From contig JAGPVP010000121.1 of assembly GCA_018066965.1 (NCBI GenBank), forward strand, positions 1 through 40,593: a stretch of DNA of 40,593 bases, given 5' to 3'. This document shows positions 1 to 8,917 of the stretch, in pieces; the first letter of the stretch is position 1, and each line of letters starts with the position of its first letter. Source of the stretch: Zhongshania sp. GTDB lineage: Bacteria > Pseudomonadota > Gammaproteobacteria > Pseudomonadales > Spongiibacteraceae. The notes below the pieces were generated by a model that had not been told where the DNA came from, made no database searches, and worked only from the letters and a program-made list of their open reading frames with translations. The position numbers were made by a program, and so were the translations under genes.

Positions 1-935
1 AGACTGGCTAATTGTGGCAGGTCTGCACGTTTGTCATCGATGGCTGATAAAGCATCCAATACCACTGACTTTGCTAACTCTAATTCAATAAACATAGTGG
101 CGGCGCGATGTTGCAGTGCTTGAAAACTGCCTATTTTTACGCCGAATTGATCCCGTTCTTTTAAGTAAGCGACGGTGCGCTCAAAGCACTCTGTTGCGGC
201 GCCCAGCATTTCGGCGGCTAAGCAAATGCGTCCATAGTCTATTGCCGTATTGAGAATAGTTTGGCCGTGATTTCCGTCGCTAATTAATGCCGCTTGCTTA
301 ACCCGAACATGATTAAATTTGATGGTGGCGCTATTGCGGCTATCAATTAAGTGATGGCGGTGGCGCTCAACGCCACTCGCATTTGCATCGACAATAAACA
401 GCCCTGTTCCAGACACTAGGCTGGTAGCGACAATGAGTTTGTCGGCACTGTGCCCATCAAGTACAAAGTGTTTTTCGCCGTGAATAATATACTCGTTGCC
501 GTCGGCGGCCGCGGTGGTGGCAAATCCGCTAGGCTGATGATGTGGTTTTTCTTCTAATGCCAAGGCGAGGCGTAGTTCACCCGCCGCTATAAGAGGTAGC
601 AGTGCCGCTTTTTGTTCGTCGCTGCCACCTTCAATAATAATACTGGCCCCAAGTACAACTGTGGAAAATAAAGGCGAGGCGGCGAGGGTGCGACCGCATT
701 CTTCAATCACCGCGCCGAGCCCCATATAACCAAAATCTAGACCGTCGTAGGCTTCGGGCAACACCATGCTCGCCCAACCAAGTTCGACCATTTGCTGCCA
801 GTGTTCAGCTTGGTAGCCAAGGCTATCTTTTTGGTCGCGTAATTGCCGCAGCGCCGATACTGGCATGGTACGTGTTAAAAAGTCTTTGGCGGTATCTTTG
901 AGCAAGCGCTGCTCTTCGTTTAATACCAGTGTCAT
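1..935 (-). CDS. Acyl-CoA dehydrogenase, C-terminus cut by window edge
   Basis: This is an FAD-dependent acyl-CoA dehydrogenase, introducing an alpha-beta double bond into an acyl-CoA during beta-oxidation-like breakdown. The visible 311 codons begin MTLVLNEEQRLLKDTAKDF, a typical helical N-terminal domain of the family, and run on through the beta-domain into the C-terminal helical domain (AAEMLGAATECFERTVAYL), where the window ends; about 70 residues are probably missing. The ATG has a GGAGAG ribosome site just upstream. It lies 67 bp downstream of a second acyl-CoA dehydrogenase on the same strand, so the two are probably one operon. Tandem unlike acyl-CoA dehydrogenase genes often encode the two chains of a heteromeric enzyme, as in the ChsE pairs that act on steroid side chains; that is family knowledge, and the substrate here is not known. 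Confidence 0.85.
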   Translation of the reverse strand, partial: MTLVLNEEQRLLKDTAKDFLTRTMPVSALRQLRDQKDSLGYQAEHWQQMVELGWASMVLPEAYDGLDFGYMGLGAVIEECGRTLAASPLFSTVVLGASIIIEGGSDEQKAALLPLIAAGELRLALALEEKPHHQPSGFATTAAADGNEYIIHGEKHFVLDGHSADKLIVATSLVSGTGLFIVDANASGVERHRHHLIDSRNSATIKFNHVRVKQAALISDGNHGQTILNTAIDYGRICLAAEMLGAATECFERTVAYLKERDQFGVKIGSFQALQHRAATMFIELELAKSVVLDALSAIDDKRADLPQLAS

Positions 936-1002
936 GTTTACTCTCCGGTTTAGTCACGGTTGTGTAGGCTAAAGTGCAGTAGGCTGAGGTGTTCTGCTAA
1001 AT

Positions 1003-2193
1003 TTAATCAGGCAGGCCCAATACCCGCTTGGCAATAATGTTCAGCTGTACCTCAGACGTGCCACCGGCGATTGATAAGGCTTTTGAAAACAGCCAGCCGC
1101 GATTGGTGAGTAATTCGTCGTCATTGAATTCAGCGTCATTCCAACCCAAAGCGCGATGACCAAGTATCGCCATTAAGATTTCTTCTTTGCGTTTGCCCTC
1201 TTCGGTGCCGACGTATTTCATAATTAATGGCACGTTATTGTCGGCGACGCCGTTCATACGTTCTTCAAAACTGCGGAAATGGGTAAGGCCAATGGCACGG
1301 AATGCCATCTCATGCCTAACCAGTTGATCACGTAGACTGTAGTCTTTTAATTTGCCACTGCTATCAAGGCCGACGTATTTAATACCTGCTTGCACGGGGC
1401 TGAAGCTGGGGCCTGGGGTGTCGCCACCAATTTCAGCCATTAGCTTGCGTTCGTGTTTCAATAAAGACTTAGCAACCGACCAACCTTTATTGAGTTCGCC
1501 AATTAAATTGCCCTTGGGTACTTTTACATTGTCAAAAAAGGTTTGGCAGAATTCAGACTCGCCACTAATCAATTCAATCGGCGTGGTGGATACGCCGGGG
1601 TCGTCCATGTCGATTAACAGAAAGCTAATGCCTTCTTGCTTTTTTGCGCTGGGGTCGGTGCGAACCAAGCAAAATATCCAGTCGGCTTTGTCGGCGTTAG
1701 TCGTCCAAATTTTGGCACCATTTACCAAAAAGTGGTCGCCTTTATCTTCTGCGCGGGTTTGCAGGCTAGCGAGGTCTGAGCCGGCGCCGGGCTCAGAGTA
1801 GCCTTGGCACCAGCGCACCTCGCCGCGGACAATGCTGGGAATATGTTGCTGGCGTTGTTTCTCGGTGCCGTATTCCAGCACCGCAGGCCCGAGCATCCAA
1901 ATACCAAGATCGAACAAGGGGGTTCGACAGCCTAAGCGTTTCATTTCATCTTTTAGTACTTTAGCTTGGCGTTCGTCTAAGCCACCACCGCCGAGTTCTA
2001 GCGGCCATTCGGGAACAGTCCAGCCTTTGTCACGCATACGCTCAAACCAAAGTTTGGCGTCGTTGTTGGGGAAGGTTTTATGTTTCCCTGCCCACACTTG
2101 TTCTTCACGTGTGATGGGCGTTCGCTGTGAGGGCGGACAATTTTCTTCCAGCCATGCTTGCACGGTTTGGCGGAATTGATCGAGATCGCTCAC
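1003..2193 (-). CDS. Acyl-CoA dehydrogenase
   Basis: This 396-residue protein is a full-length FAD-dependent acyl-CoA dehydrogenase. The flavin/substrate loop WCQGYSEPGAGSDLASL is at residues 128-144. The C-terminus (residues 377-396) carries the family signature GGTSEVQLNIIAKRVLGLP. The start is GTG, supported by AAGGAG seven bases upstream; no better ATG lies nearby. It is the first gene of a minus-strand pair with a shorter acyl-CoA dehydrogenase 67 bp downstream, and may form a heteromer with it. I infer a role in breaking down a branched or cyclic acyl-CoA because such paired genes are typical of that use, but nothing in the sequence fixes the substrate. The upstream gap separates it from a divergent SDR, so the two may share a control region. 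Confidence 0.9.
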   Translation of the reverse strand: MSDLDQFRQTVQAWLEENCPPSQRTPITREEQVWAGKHKTFPNNDAKLWFERMRDKGWTVPEWPLELGGGGLDERQAKVLKDEMKRLGCRTPLFDLGIWMLGPAVLEYGTEKQRQQHIPSIVRGEVRWCQGYSEPGAGSDLASLQTRAEDKGDHFLVNGAKIWTTNADKADWIFCLVRTDPSAKKQEGISFLLIDMDDPGVSTTPIELISGESEFCQTFFDNVKVPKGNLIGELNKGWSVAKSLLKHERKLMAEIGGDTPGPSFSPVQAGIKYVGLDSSGKLKDYSLRDQLVRHEMAFRAIGLTHFRSFEERMNGVADNNVPLIMKYVGTEEGKRKEEILMAILGHRALGWNDAEFNDDELLTNRGWLFSKALSIAGGTSEVQLNIIAKRVLGLPD

Positions 2194-2501
2194 GTCGGTC
2201 TCCTTAAAAAATAGGGATTATTCTGTGTCGCCGCAAGGCACTTTTTACGCAATCGAGCTAGCGATTATTGTGACCTTAGCTTAGTCGACGAGGCTTTAAA
2301 GACAAGGACGAAACACGTCACACTGACTATCAAAAGCGGTCATACATTACTTAAGATCCTGTGGCTTGGCGCGTAGAGCTTGGTTTGTATTCTTGAACTT
2401 ATAAGCAATCTCACCGTGTAAGGGTAGACGCGAGGAGTTCTTGTCTGCCATGTTATTGCGTACGTAAGAATTTAAAGATCAAAATAATAATAGGTAGCAA
2501 T
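2194..2501. other. Divergent intergenic region, no gene seen
   Basis: These 308 bp lie between the divergent acyl-CoA dehydrogenase and SDR genes and must hold both promoters. I see no tRNA, no convincing hairpin with a T-run and no good open frame. The plus-strand SDR has only a weak ribosome site (TAGGT) near its ATG. The shared 50-bp promoter module found near 12.2 and 16.6 kb is absent here. Confidence 0.5.
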
Positions 2502-3251
2502 ATGCAGCGATTTGAAAACAAAGTGGTGTTAGTAACCGGCGCAGGTTCTGGTATTGGCCGTGCCAGCGCGGTGCGTTTGGCGGCGGAAGGCGGCAAAATC
2601 TGGTGTACTGATATTAACGAAACTGAGCTTAATACCTTAGTTGATGAGATAGCGGCGGGAGGTGGAGCGGCAACAGCCTACCGTTTTGATATCAGTGAGG
2701 TCGGTGCGGCAGAGCGCTGTGTTGAGGCCTGTGTGGCTCAGTATGGCGGCGTCGATGCGGTGGTGAATATGGCTGGCATTTTGCGGTTCTCCAACTGCCA
2801 TGAGTTGGATCTAAAGATTTGGGACCAGATCATTTCTGTTAACCTCACAGGCACGTTTATGCTTTGCAAAGCGGTATTGCCAGAGCTGCTAAAAACCAAG
2901 GGTAATATTGTCAACGCCGCATCTACAGCGTCGCTACAGGGTTTGCCGTGGGGCGTTGCCTACGCCGCGAGCAAAGGTGGCGTGCTGGCGATGACCCGTA
3001 GCATTGCAGTGGAATATGCCAAGCGCGGAGTTAGAGCAAACTGCGTTTGCCCAGGCGATATTAATACCAATATGGCTCAAGGTGTGACCTTTCCCGCCGA
3101 TGCAGATTACGATTTATTGTCCAGAATTACCTCGTTAACGGGAGCAAAGGGGCCAGAGGTGGTGGCCGGTGTCATTGCCATGTTGGCATCGGTGGATGGC
3201 TGCCATATTACGGGTGAGCATATTCGGGTTGATGGCGGAATACTGGCGTAA
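2502..3251 (+). CDS. Short-chain dehydrogenase/reductase (SDR)
   Basis: This 249-residue protein is a classical SDR oxidoreductase that interconverts an alcohol and a ketone with NAD(P). The cofactor loop TGAGSGIG is at residues 12-19, and the catalytic set is N114, S141, Y154 and K158 (YAASK). The usual NNAG motif reads NMAG (89-92), a small deviation. Asp37 in CTDIN, at the end of the second strand, favours NAD over NADP. The C-terminal HIRVDGG is typical of the FabG-like subgroup. It faces away from the acyl-CoA dehydrogenase pair and may supply the hydroxyacyl or hydroxysteroid dehydrogenation step of the same pathway, which is inference from position only. Confidence 0.9.
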   Translation: MQRFENKVVLVTGAGSGIGRASAVRLAAEGGKIWCTDINETELNTLVDEIAAGGGAATAYRFDISEVGAAERCVEACVAQYGGVDAVVNMAGILRFSNCHELDLKIWDQIISVNLTGTFMLCKAVLPELLKTKGNIVNAASTASLQGLPWGVAYAASKGGVLAMTRSIAVEYAKRGVRANCVCPGDINTNMAQGVTFPADADYDLLSRITSLTGAKGPEVVAGVIAMLASVDGCHITGEHIRVDGGILA

Positions 3252-3348
3252 ATAGGGGGTCAAATCTCGATAAAGCCCTAATTTCTGGTCGCCGCCTGAA
3301 GTCTCTGCCATCATAGGGTGGTGATGACTAATGGAGGCAATTTCCCCA

Positions 3349-4833
3349 ATGGATAATTATATTCTGGCCATTGATCAGGGTACGACAAGTTCTCGTGCCA
3401 TTGTGTTTAACCGCAGTGGTGAAGTGTGCGGTGTAGGTCAGCAAGAATTTACACAGCATTACCCCCAGGATGCTTGGGTTGAGCACGACCCAGAAGAAAT
3501 CTGGGAAACAACCCTGAATAGCTGTCGTAAAGCCATTGAGGCGGCAGGTATTGCGGCCACCGACGTTGCTGGAATTGGTATTACCAATCAGCGTGAAACC
3601 ACGATTGTGTGGGACCGAAAAACTGGCGAGGCGGTTTACCCTGCGATTGTTTGGCAAGACCGTCGTACTGCCGCTCGTTGTGCAGAACTCAAGGCGCAGG
3701 GCGTAGAAGAGATAGTGTCGCGCCGTAGTGGTTTGTTACTCGATCCGTATTTTTCTGGCAGTAAGCTTGGCTGGATACTCGATAACGTTAGCGGTGCACG
3801 GGCGCGGGCGGAGGCCGGTGAATTGGCTTTTGGCACGGTAGATAGTTTTTTATTGTGGCGTTTGACGGGCGGTGCGCAGCACGCGACAGATGCCAGCAAT
3901 GCGTCTAGAACCTTATTGTTTAATATTCATACCCAGCAATGGGATGCGGATCTGCTGGCGCTATTTAATATCCCCGAGTCGATGTTGCCGGAAGTAAAAG
4001 ATAGCTGTGATGATTATGGCAGCTGTGACAGCGAATGGTTTGGCACGTCAATTCCGGTTTGCGCATTGATTGGTGATCAGCAAGCGGCAACAGTTGGTCA
4101 GGCCTGCTTCAGCCCAGGGATGGCAAAAAGCACGTACGGCACAGGTTGTTTCGTGGTGTTAAACACCGGCTCGGTAGCGTTGCGTTCTGAGCATAGATTA
4201 TTAACGACCATTGCCTATCGCATACGGGGCGAAGTTTGTTATGCCTTAGAGGGCAGTATATTTGTTGCCGGTGCGGCGGTGCAGTGGCTGCGCGATGGTC
4301 TGCATTTGATTGGCTCAGCGGCAGAGACACAGCCTTTGGCCGAAAGTGTGGAGAGTTCGAATGGTGTGTATATGGTGCCAGCCTTTACTGGCTTGGGCGC
4401 GCCGTATTGGGACCCTGATGCGCGTGGTGCTATTTTTGGATTAACCCGCGACACCGGCATTGCCCATATTGCGCGGGCGACTTTAGAGTCAGTGTGTTAT
4501 CAAACCCGCGATTTATTAGAGGCAATGCGTGGCGATGGCGCTGACTTTGAAACCCTGCGGGTTGATGGCGGTATGGTTGCGAATAATTGGGTAGTGCAGC
4601 GTTTGGCTGACATGCTGGACTGCCGATGCGAGCGGCCTCAGGTTGCAGAAACAACGGCCTTGGGTGCGGCGTATCTAACGGGTTTGCAATTAGGTATTTA
4701 CAGCTCCTTGGATGAGATAGCCGCCTTGTGGCGTTGCGAAAGTGGCTTTGACCCAGCTATGAATGAGGTAGATCGAGCACGGCGTTATACCGGCTGGAAG
4801 AATGCGGTATCTAGAGTGCGCAGCAACTACTAA
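3349..4833 (+). CDS. glpK: Glycerol kinase
   Basis: GlpK phosphorylates glycerol to sn-glycerol 3-phosphate with ATP in the cytoplasm. This is a full FGGY-family kinase: the N-terminal phosphate loop DQGTTSSRA is at residues 9-17, the GDQQAA and STYGTGCF motifs lie mid-protein, and [18 protein letters not shown] closely matches E. coli GlpK. I place the start at the second ATG ([11 protein letters not shown], 494 residues) because GGAGG lies 11 bases ahead and E. coli GlpK begins at the same point; an ATG 18 bp upstream would overlap that ribosome site. glpF, glpD and glpR, the usual partners, are not adjacent, so the gene stands alone between an SDR and a convergent EAL gene. A perfect 11-bp hairpin follows the stop. 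Confidence 0.95.
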   Translation: MDNYILAIDQGTTSSRAIVFNRSGEVCGVGQQEFTQHYPQDAWVEHDPEEIWETTLNSCRKAIEAAGIAATDVAGIGITNQRETTIVWDRKTGEAVYPAIVWQDRRTAARCAELKAQGVEEIVSRRSGLLLDPYFSGSKLGWILDNVSGARARAEAGELAFGTVDSFLLWRLTGGAQHATDASNASRTLLFNIHTQQWDADLLALFNIPESMLPEVKDSCDDYGSCDSEWFGTSIPVCALIGDQQAATVGQACFSPGMAKSTYGTGCFVVLNTGSVALRSEHRLLTTIAYRIRGEVCYALEGSIFVAGAAVQWLRDGLHLIGSAAETQPLAESVESSNGVYMVPAFTGLGAPYWDPDARGAIFGLTRDTGIAHIARATLESVCYQTRDLLEAMRGDGADFETLRVDGGMVANNWVVQRLADMLDCRCERPQVAETTALGAAYLTGLQLGIYSSLDEIAALWRCESGFDPAMNEVDRARRYTGWKNAVSRVRSNY

Positions 4834-4835
4834 TT

Positions 4836-4863
4836 CAGTAAAGGGGTCTCGGCCCCTTTACTG
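4836..4863. terminator. Hairpin between convergent glpK and EAL genes
   Basis: CAGTAAAGGGG and its exact reverse complement CCCCTTTACTG flank a 6-base loop, giving a perfect 11-bp stem. It begins three bases after the glpK stop and covers the last codon and stop of the opposing EAL gene. Its position suggests a shared terminator for both genes. There is no long T-run after either arm, so strength is uncertain. Confidence 0.6.
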
Positions 4864-7599
4864 ACGTAAATGCAGCGATAAATCTAAGGCACTTATCGGC
4901 ATAGGGCGGCACACGTAGTAGCCCTGTACGTATTCAACGCCCATGTCTTTGACAATATCTAAGGCAGCGCGGTTTTCGACTCCTTCAACAATGACTTTCT
5001 TGCCAAGGCTGTGGCTCATTTCAACCATCGATTTGACCAGCACACGGTCTTGTTCGCGCTCGTGAATAAATCGAATAAACGATTGGTCTATTTTTATATA
5101 ATCAACCGGCAAGTCTCGTACATACTCAAAAGAAGTAAAGCCAATACCAAAGTCATCGAACGCAATTTTGGCGCCGATCGATTTGAAGTGATTTAATAAA
5201 TCATGCGCGATACTCATATTTGAAATAGCGTCGGTTTCAACAATTTCAAAAATAAGCCGGTGTGGATTGGCGCCGGTTAAATGAATCAGCTCTTCAATTC
5301 GTTGTTTAAAGTCAGCTTGTTCAAGTGTCGGAGCAGTGACATTAATGCTTAAGCCGGTGGTGATTCCCGACTCTTCCCATAGACACTGCTGACGCATGGC
5401 TTTTTCAATTACTGAGTAATCGAGTCTTGGGAGTAAGCCTGATTCGGAGGCAATACCAAGGAATTTTGCCGGCGCAATAAATTGCCCTTCGTCGTCCAGT
5501 AGCCTGACTAAGCACTCGCAGTGACTAATACTATTAGTATGAAGATCGAGAATAGGCTGATAAAACAATACTAATCGATTGTCATTAAGTGCTGAAAGTA
5601 ACTGTTCTTTCATACGATATTTTTTGTGCCGCGATGAGCGGCTGCTGTCATCGTCATCACTGGCGGCATAATACAAATGCCCGCGATGCTTATTTTTAAC
5701 GCGTAACATAGTCGATGTGGTATTCGAAATTAACTCATCGATACCGCTTAAAGTGTCGTTAAAAGCGTCGATAACACCAGAGAGGCAGACTTCTTCTTCA
5801 TCCTCACCTCGTCTGAATGTGAAACGCGTGAGATGGTCTAGACAAAGGTCTTTGGCGTTGGAGTGAGATGCTTTCTCGTGATGAATTAAAGCGCAAAATT
5901 CACCGGAACCGGTTCGCGACAGCAGTGTGTCATGCGGTAGTGATTTGTGTAAATGGGCGGCAAAATCATTCAGCAGTTTGTCACCGGCATCGAAACCATG
6001 ACGATCATTAAACATAGCGAAATCATCAAAATCTAACATCAACAATTCGATATGCATGATATTTTGATGGGCGCCGATGTAATGATTGGCATTTTCAGTA
6101 AAGCTACTGCGGTTAAGTAGGCCGGTTACGCGGTCGTGCTGACCTAGCCAGCGCAAGCTTTCACTTGCTTCGCGGCGCTCAGTAACGTCTACACCGAGCG
6201 ATAATATATTTAATTCGCCGCCAACATATAAACTGCTGTGGGTCCAGAGAAAGTCGAGTATCCGTCCATCAGCGGTAAAAAATGATGTTTCGCCTTGGGT
6301 CTTTCTGCCTTCGCGGTTCAATATCGAACGAAGTGTTGCACTCAGACTTTTGGTTTGCCGCTCATTTTTTACCCAGCTATTAATGTTAGCGGCGGCTGGT
6401 GTTTGCTCTTTCAAACCGCTTAATTCACGGCCTAATTTGTTGATGTTGAGAATGTTTCCGGTGGCGTCATGAATAATGATGGCAAGGGGAGAGCTGTCTA
6501 GTAGGGTTTCGTTAAATACCTTGGCTTCGGTGAGAGCATCAATTTTTAAAGCGAGTTCGTTTTTGTGTTCAGTAACAATTTGATCCATGCTGTCTAGCGA
6601 GTCGATGACTTTGTCGACTGTTGTAGCCACTATGTCGATTTCATCACTCCAGCGGGAATTAGACTCTAATTTTTTTAGAGACTGCCTAGCATCCTCGAAT
6701 CGGCCTTGAGGGAGTAGTGGTAAAATTTTTGCGAGTTTTAATAGCCTCTTTAATGATGGCCTTAGAATGATGGTTATTAGAATAAGAATAATCGCGAGCG
6801 TAAGTAATGAACTTAAAAATATTTCATTAATCGTTTGAAAAACTTGTTTATGTGCTTTGGCGTGGTCTTTTAGTATTGTTACATAGTGGTGGTTTGTGGC
6901 GTGAGTATTGAGTGGAAAAACCCGCGCGCTAAAGAAATTTTCAGAGTCAAAGTAGCTGGAGTTGATGAAATCATTAAAATCAATTTTTTCTAATAAGTGC
7001 TCAAATAAGGTTCGGGTGTTTTCTCCGTCGCTGCTCAGTACAATATTCTGGGCTACCCCGTTTTTTGCATTGCGGGGCATAGCGACGATAAGCACTTCCG
7101 CACCACTAATTTGCGAAAATCCGTCTAATAGTAGTGCGGCTGAGCGATTGATATTTACAACCAATTCTCGATTGTTACTGTCGTGCGCAGGAATAAATAC
7201 CCGCTGATAACATTGTGGATTGCAATCTAAGATTGCGAGCGGGTTAAGCTTGTTACGTAGAGTGTTCAGGGCGCCTTGGGTTTGCGCTGGATTTAGGCTT
7301 ACCGTTGGATCATTTTGGTGTGAGCCGTTGAGTATGGTGCCGTCATAGTCTAGGTAGTATATCGACTCAATACCGGATAAAGATAACTGTTGCGTGATTG
7401 TAGTTGGGTTTGAAATGGCGTCTGGGGCTGAATCTGAAAAGTTCGGAATAACTTGACTGTGAGCTAAGCGTAATAGTTCATTGTTTGAACGCGTGGCAAG
7501 AAGCTGGAATACCGTCTCTAATTCCAGAAGTTCATCATGAATGGAAGTGCGCTGTAGCGTAATTGCCTGGGTATAGATGTAGTAACCTCTGCCGCCCAT
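4858..7599 (-). CDS. Membrane PAS/degenerate-GGDEF/EAL cyclic-di-GMP phosphodiesterase
   Basis: This is a 913-residue signalling protein that probably hydrolyses cyclic di-GMP. In order it has an extracytoplasmic sensor part (about 10-255), a membrane helix (257-280), a HAMP-like linker, a PAS domain (about 360-475), a GGDEF domain (483-640) and an EAL domain (660-905). The GGDEF signature is degenerate, GSGEF at 564-568, so cyclase activity is unlikely. The EAL motif reads ECL (E695), but the metal and catalytic set looks whole: N753, E785, D815, D816, K836, E872 and Q892. Starting at this ATG cuts the first membrane helix in half. The frame stays open 55 codons further upstream without ATG, GTG or TTG, so the true start is probably there (see the separate entry). 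The downstream hairpin is shared with glpK. Confidence 0.88.
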   Translation of the reverse strand: MGGRGYYIYTQAITLQRTSIHDELLELETVFQLLATRSNNELLRLAHSQVIPNFSDSAPDAISNPTTITQQLSLSGIESIYYLDYDGTILNGSHQNDPTVSLNPAQTQGALNTLRNKLNPLAILDCNPQCYQRVFIPAHDSNNRELVVNINRSAALLLDGFSQISGAEVLIVAMPRNAKNGVAQNIVLSSDGENTRTLFEHLLEKIDFNDFINSSYFDSENFFSARVFPLNTHATNHHYVTILKDHAKAHKQVFQTINEIFLSSLLTLAIILILITIILRPSLKRLLKLAKILPLLPQGRFEDARQSLKKLESNSRWSDEIDIVATTVDKVIDSLDSMDQIVTEHKNELALKIDALTEAKVFNETLLDSSPLAIIIHDATGNILNINKLGRELSGLKEQTPAAANINSWVKNERQTKSLSATLRSILNREGRKTQGETSFFTADGRILDFLWTHSSLYVGGELNILSLGVDVTERREASESLRWLGQHDRVTGLLNRSSFTENANHYIGAHQNIMHIELLMLDFDDFAMFNDRHGFDAGDKLLNDFAAHLHKSLPHDTLLSRTGSGEFCALIHHEKASHSNAKDLCLDHLTRFTFRRGEDEEEVCLSGVIDAFNDTLSGIDELISNTTSTMLRVKNKHRGHLYYAASDDDDSSRSSRHKKYRMKEQLLSALNDNRLVLFYQPILDLHTNSISHCECLVRLLDDEGQFIAPAKFLGIASESGLLPRLDYSVIEKAMRQQCLWEESGITTGLSINVTAPTLEQADFKQRIEELIHLTGANPHRLIFEIVETDAISNMSIAHDLLNHFKSIGAKIAFDDFGIGFTSFEYVRDLPVDYIKIDQSFIRFIHEREQDRVLVKSMVEMSHSLGKKVIVEGVENRAALDIVKDMGVEYVQGYYVCRPMPISALDLSLHLRQ

Positions 7600-7764
7600 T
7601 ACCAGTGCAATAGCTAAAAATAGTACGCCGCTTAATTTGCGCTGCAGTCCAAGGTGTCGCCGATTTTTAGAGCTTAGTCCGCGCTTGGATGTCGGTAATT
7701 TTTGTTTCAGAGTATGAACCCAACCATAGTAGTTATTATTTGACGTTGCGATCAGTGGGCTTGT
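7600..7764 (-). other. Probable missing N-terminus of the EAL protein
   Basis: The frame of the EAL gene continues upstream for 55 codons to a TAG at 7765-7767. The added residues include a basic stretch (SKRGLSSKNRRHLGLQRK) followed by LSGVLFLAIALV, which joins to the annotated MGGRGYYIY to make a normal inside-positive first membrane helix. The only start-like codons in frame are CTG at 7755 and CTG at 7710, neither with a ribosome site. An ATG at 7727 lies one base out of frame: an extra G in the GGG at 7720-7722 would read MVGVHTLKQK straight into this helix. So either a rare start codon is used or one base is missing here. Confidence 0.6.
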
Positions 7765-8013
7765 CTAAGGAAAGATTTAAAAAAGTATCCTTAGCCGATG
7801 GCTGACATTTTCCTATGAGGCTTGTTGATAGATGGCCGTTTATTCCATCCGGGATGGTCAATGGTAATGGCTTTATATGCGCTGGTAAATGTCAATCTAG
7901 CCTAAAGCCAAGTAGTTTTCAAATTGAGGATGGTTTGCAATTTTTGTGGGTTTTGTGCGGTGTTTTAGTTTGGTTGTCGGGGTTAAATAGCAAGGCATTT
8001 TTATGTTTTAAGC
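7765..8013. other. Intergenic, no gene seen
   Basis: This stretch separates two minus-strand genes. It contains a plus-strand open frame of 76 codons, but the protein is of unrecognised, low-quality composition and has no ribosome site, so I do not call it. The promoter of the EAL gene should lie here; I cannot point to clear boxes. Confidence 0.4.
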
Positions 8014-8040
8014 GCATAAAACGATGCGGGATAGCATCGC
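8014..8040 (-). terminator. Terminator of the DUF1499 gene
   Basis: On the minus strand, CGATGC and GCATCG pair around a 6-base loop and are followed by TTTTATG. The hairpin begins about ten bases after the stop of the DUF1499 gene, as a factor-independent terminator should. Confidence 0.6.
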
Positions 8041-8048
8041 TATGACAC

Positions 8049-8747
8049 CTACTGCAAATAATGTTCAGTAAACTGCCTAATTCGGCGCGCATTGACACCT
8101 AAATCACCCTTACCAACCCGCGATGCAGAACGGAGGTCAATAATCGATCCGCTGGCTGTTTGATTTATACGGATGACAATGTCATCGGTAAAGCCAAACC
8201 AATAACTCCTCACAAATGCTTCTATATGCCCGTTTTCTTGATAGTAGACTTCCCAGCCAAGTTCGCCTGCAATGCTCAATGCTTTAGATTGCGCCTCATT
8301 CAATGGAAGTAGCGTGGGTATTGAGTGAATGTCCGGATAGGCTTGTCGCTGAAGCGGTATATCGCTTGCCGCGTACTCTAGGCCGTTGTCATTCGGACTG
8401 CGCTGTTGCGCGGCCATAATAAATTGGGGTGGGTTTTTGGTGTCGGTGCTAATGTCATGAATGAGCGGTGCGCCAGCGCCACGGTAGAGGCTGAGGCTAA
8501 AAAAGATAATGGCTGGTAGTGCCATGAGCGCAGCTTGACTGAGCTGGCGTCGTCCTAAAGGGCTTTGAATGCGCCTAGTAAAGAGGGCCGAGGCGCAAAT
8601 ACTTGCGAAGCTCAGTAAAGCCGCAAGGCTGAACATGAGTAGGCCAATTTGGAAGTGAAACCAATGAAACCGAACACCTGCGGCGCCTAGCAGCAATAAA
8701 AACAATGAGCTAATGGCAATTTTATGGGTAATAGCGGGGATGTTCAT
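8049..8747 (-). CDS. DUF1499 family membrane protein
   Basis: This 232-residue protein has three hydrophobic segments near residues 9-27, 32-54 and 71-88, followed by a soluble C-terminal domain of about 130 residues. That domain shows the DUF1499 hallmarks: APLIHDISTD near its start, and GFTDDIVIRI followed by DLRSASRVGKGDLGVNARRI near the end. The function of DUF1499 is not established. It stands alone, with a terminator after it and a divergent SDR before it. The soluble part is probably on the periplasmic side, but topology is not certain from sequence alone. Confidence 0.8.
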   Translation of the reverse strand: MNIPAITHKIAISSLFLLLLGAAGVRFHWFHFQIGLLMFSLAALLSFASICASALFTRRIQSPLGRRQLSQAALMALPAIIFFSLSLYRGAGAPLIHDISTDTKNPPQFIMAAQQRSPNDNGLEYAASDIPLQRQAYPDIHSIPTLLPLNEAQSKALSIAGELGWEVYYQENGHIEAFVRSYWFGFTDDIVIRINQTASGSIIDLRSASRVGKGDLGVNARRIRQFTEHYLQ

Positions 8748-8917
8748 AGCGGCTCCAAGTCGACGTTATCCTAATCTTACCAAAGGGTAATTAGTCTGCG
8801 CTTTTTTTTTGCTTAAAGGCATGATTTACTTGCAGTTAACATCCTGTAACTTTTGTGGTGTTTAGTGGCTTATTCTGCCCATACTGCAATGATATTAATA
8901 ACAACTTAGAGGTATTT

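Noticed and set aside
1352..1801. Long plus-strand open frame opposite the acyl-CoA dehydrogenase
   Set aside because: It lies antisense to a well-supported gene and has no recognisable domain; a shadow of codon usage.
7815..8045. Plus-strand open frame of 76 codons
   Set aside because: No ribosome site, odd composition, covers a minus-strand terminator; most likely chance.
8855..8917. Upstream start of the SDR
   Set aside because: No ribosome site; the ATG at 8918 has GAGG and begins the normal SDR fold.
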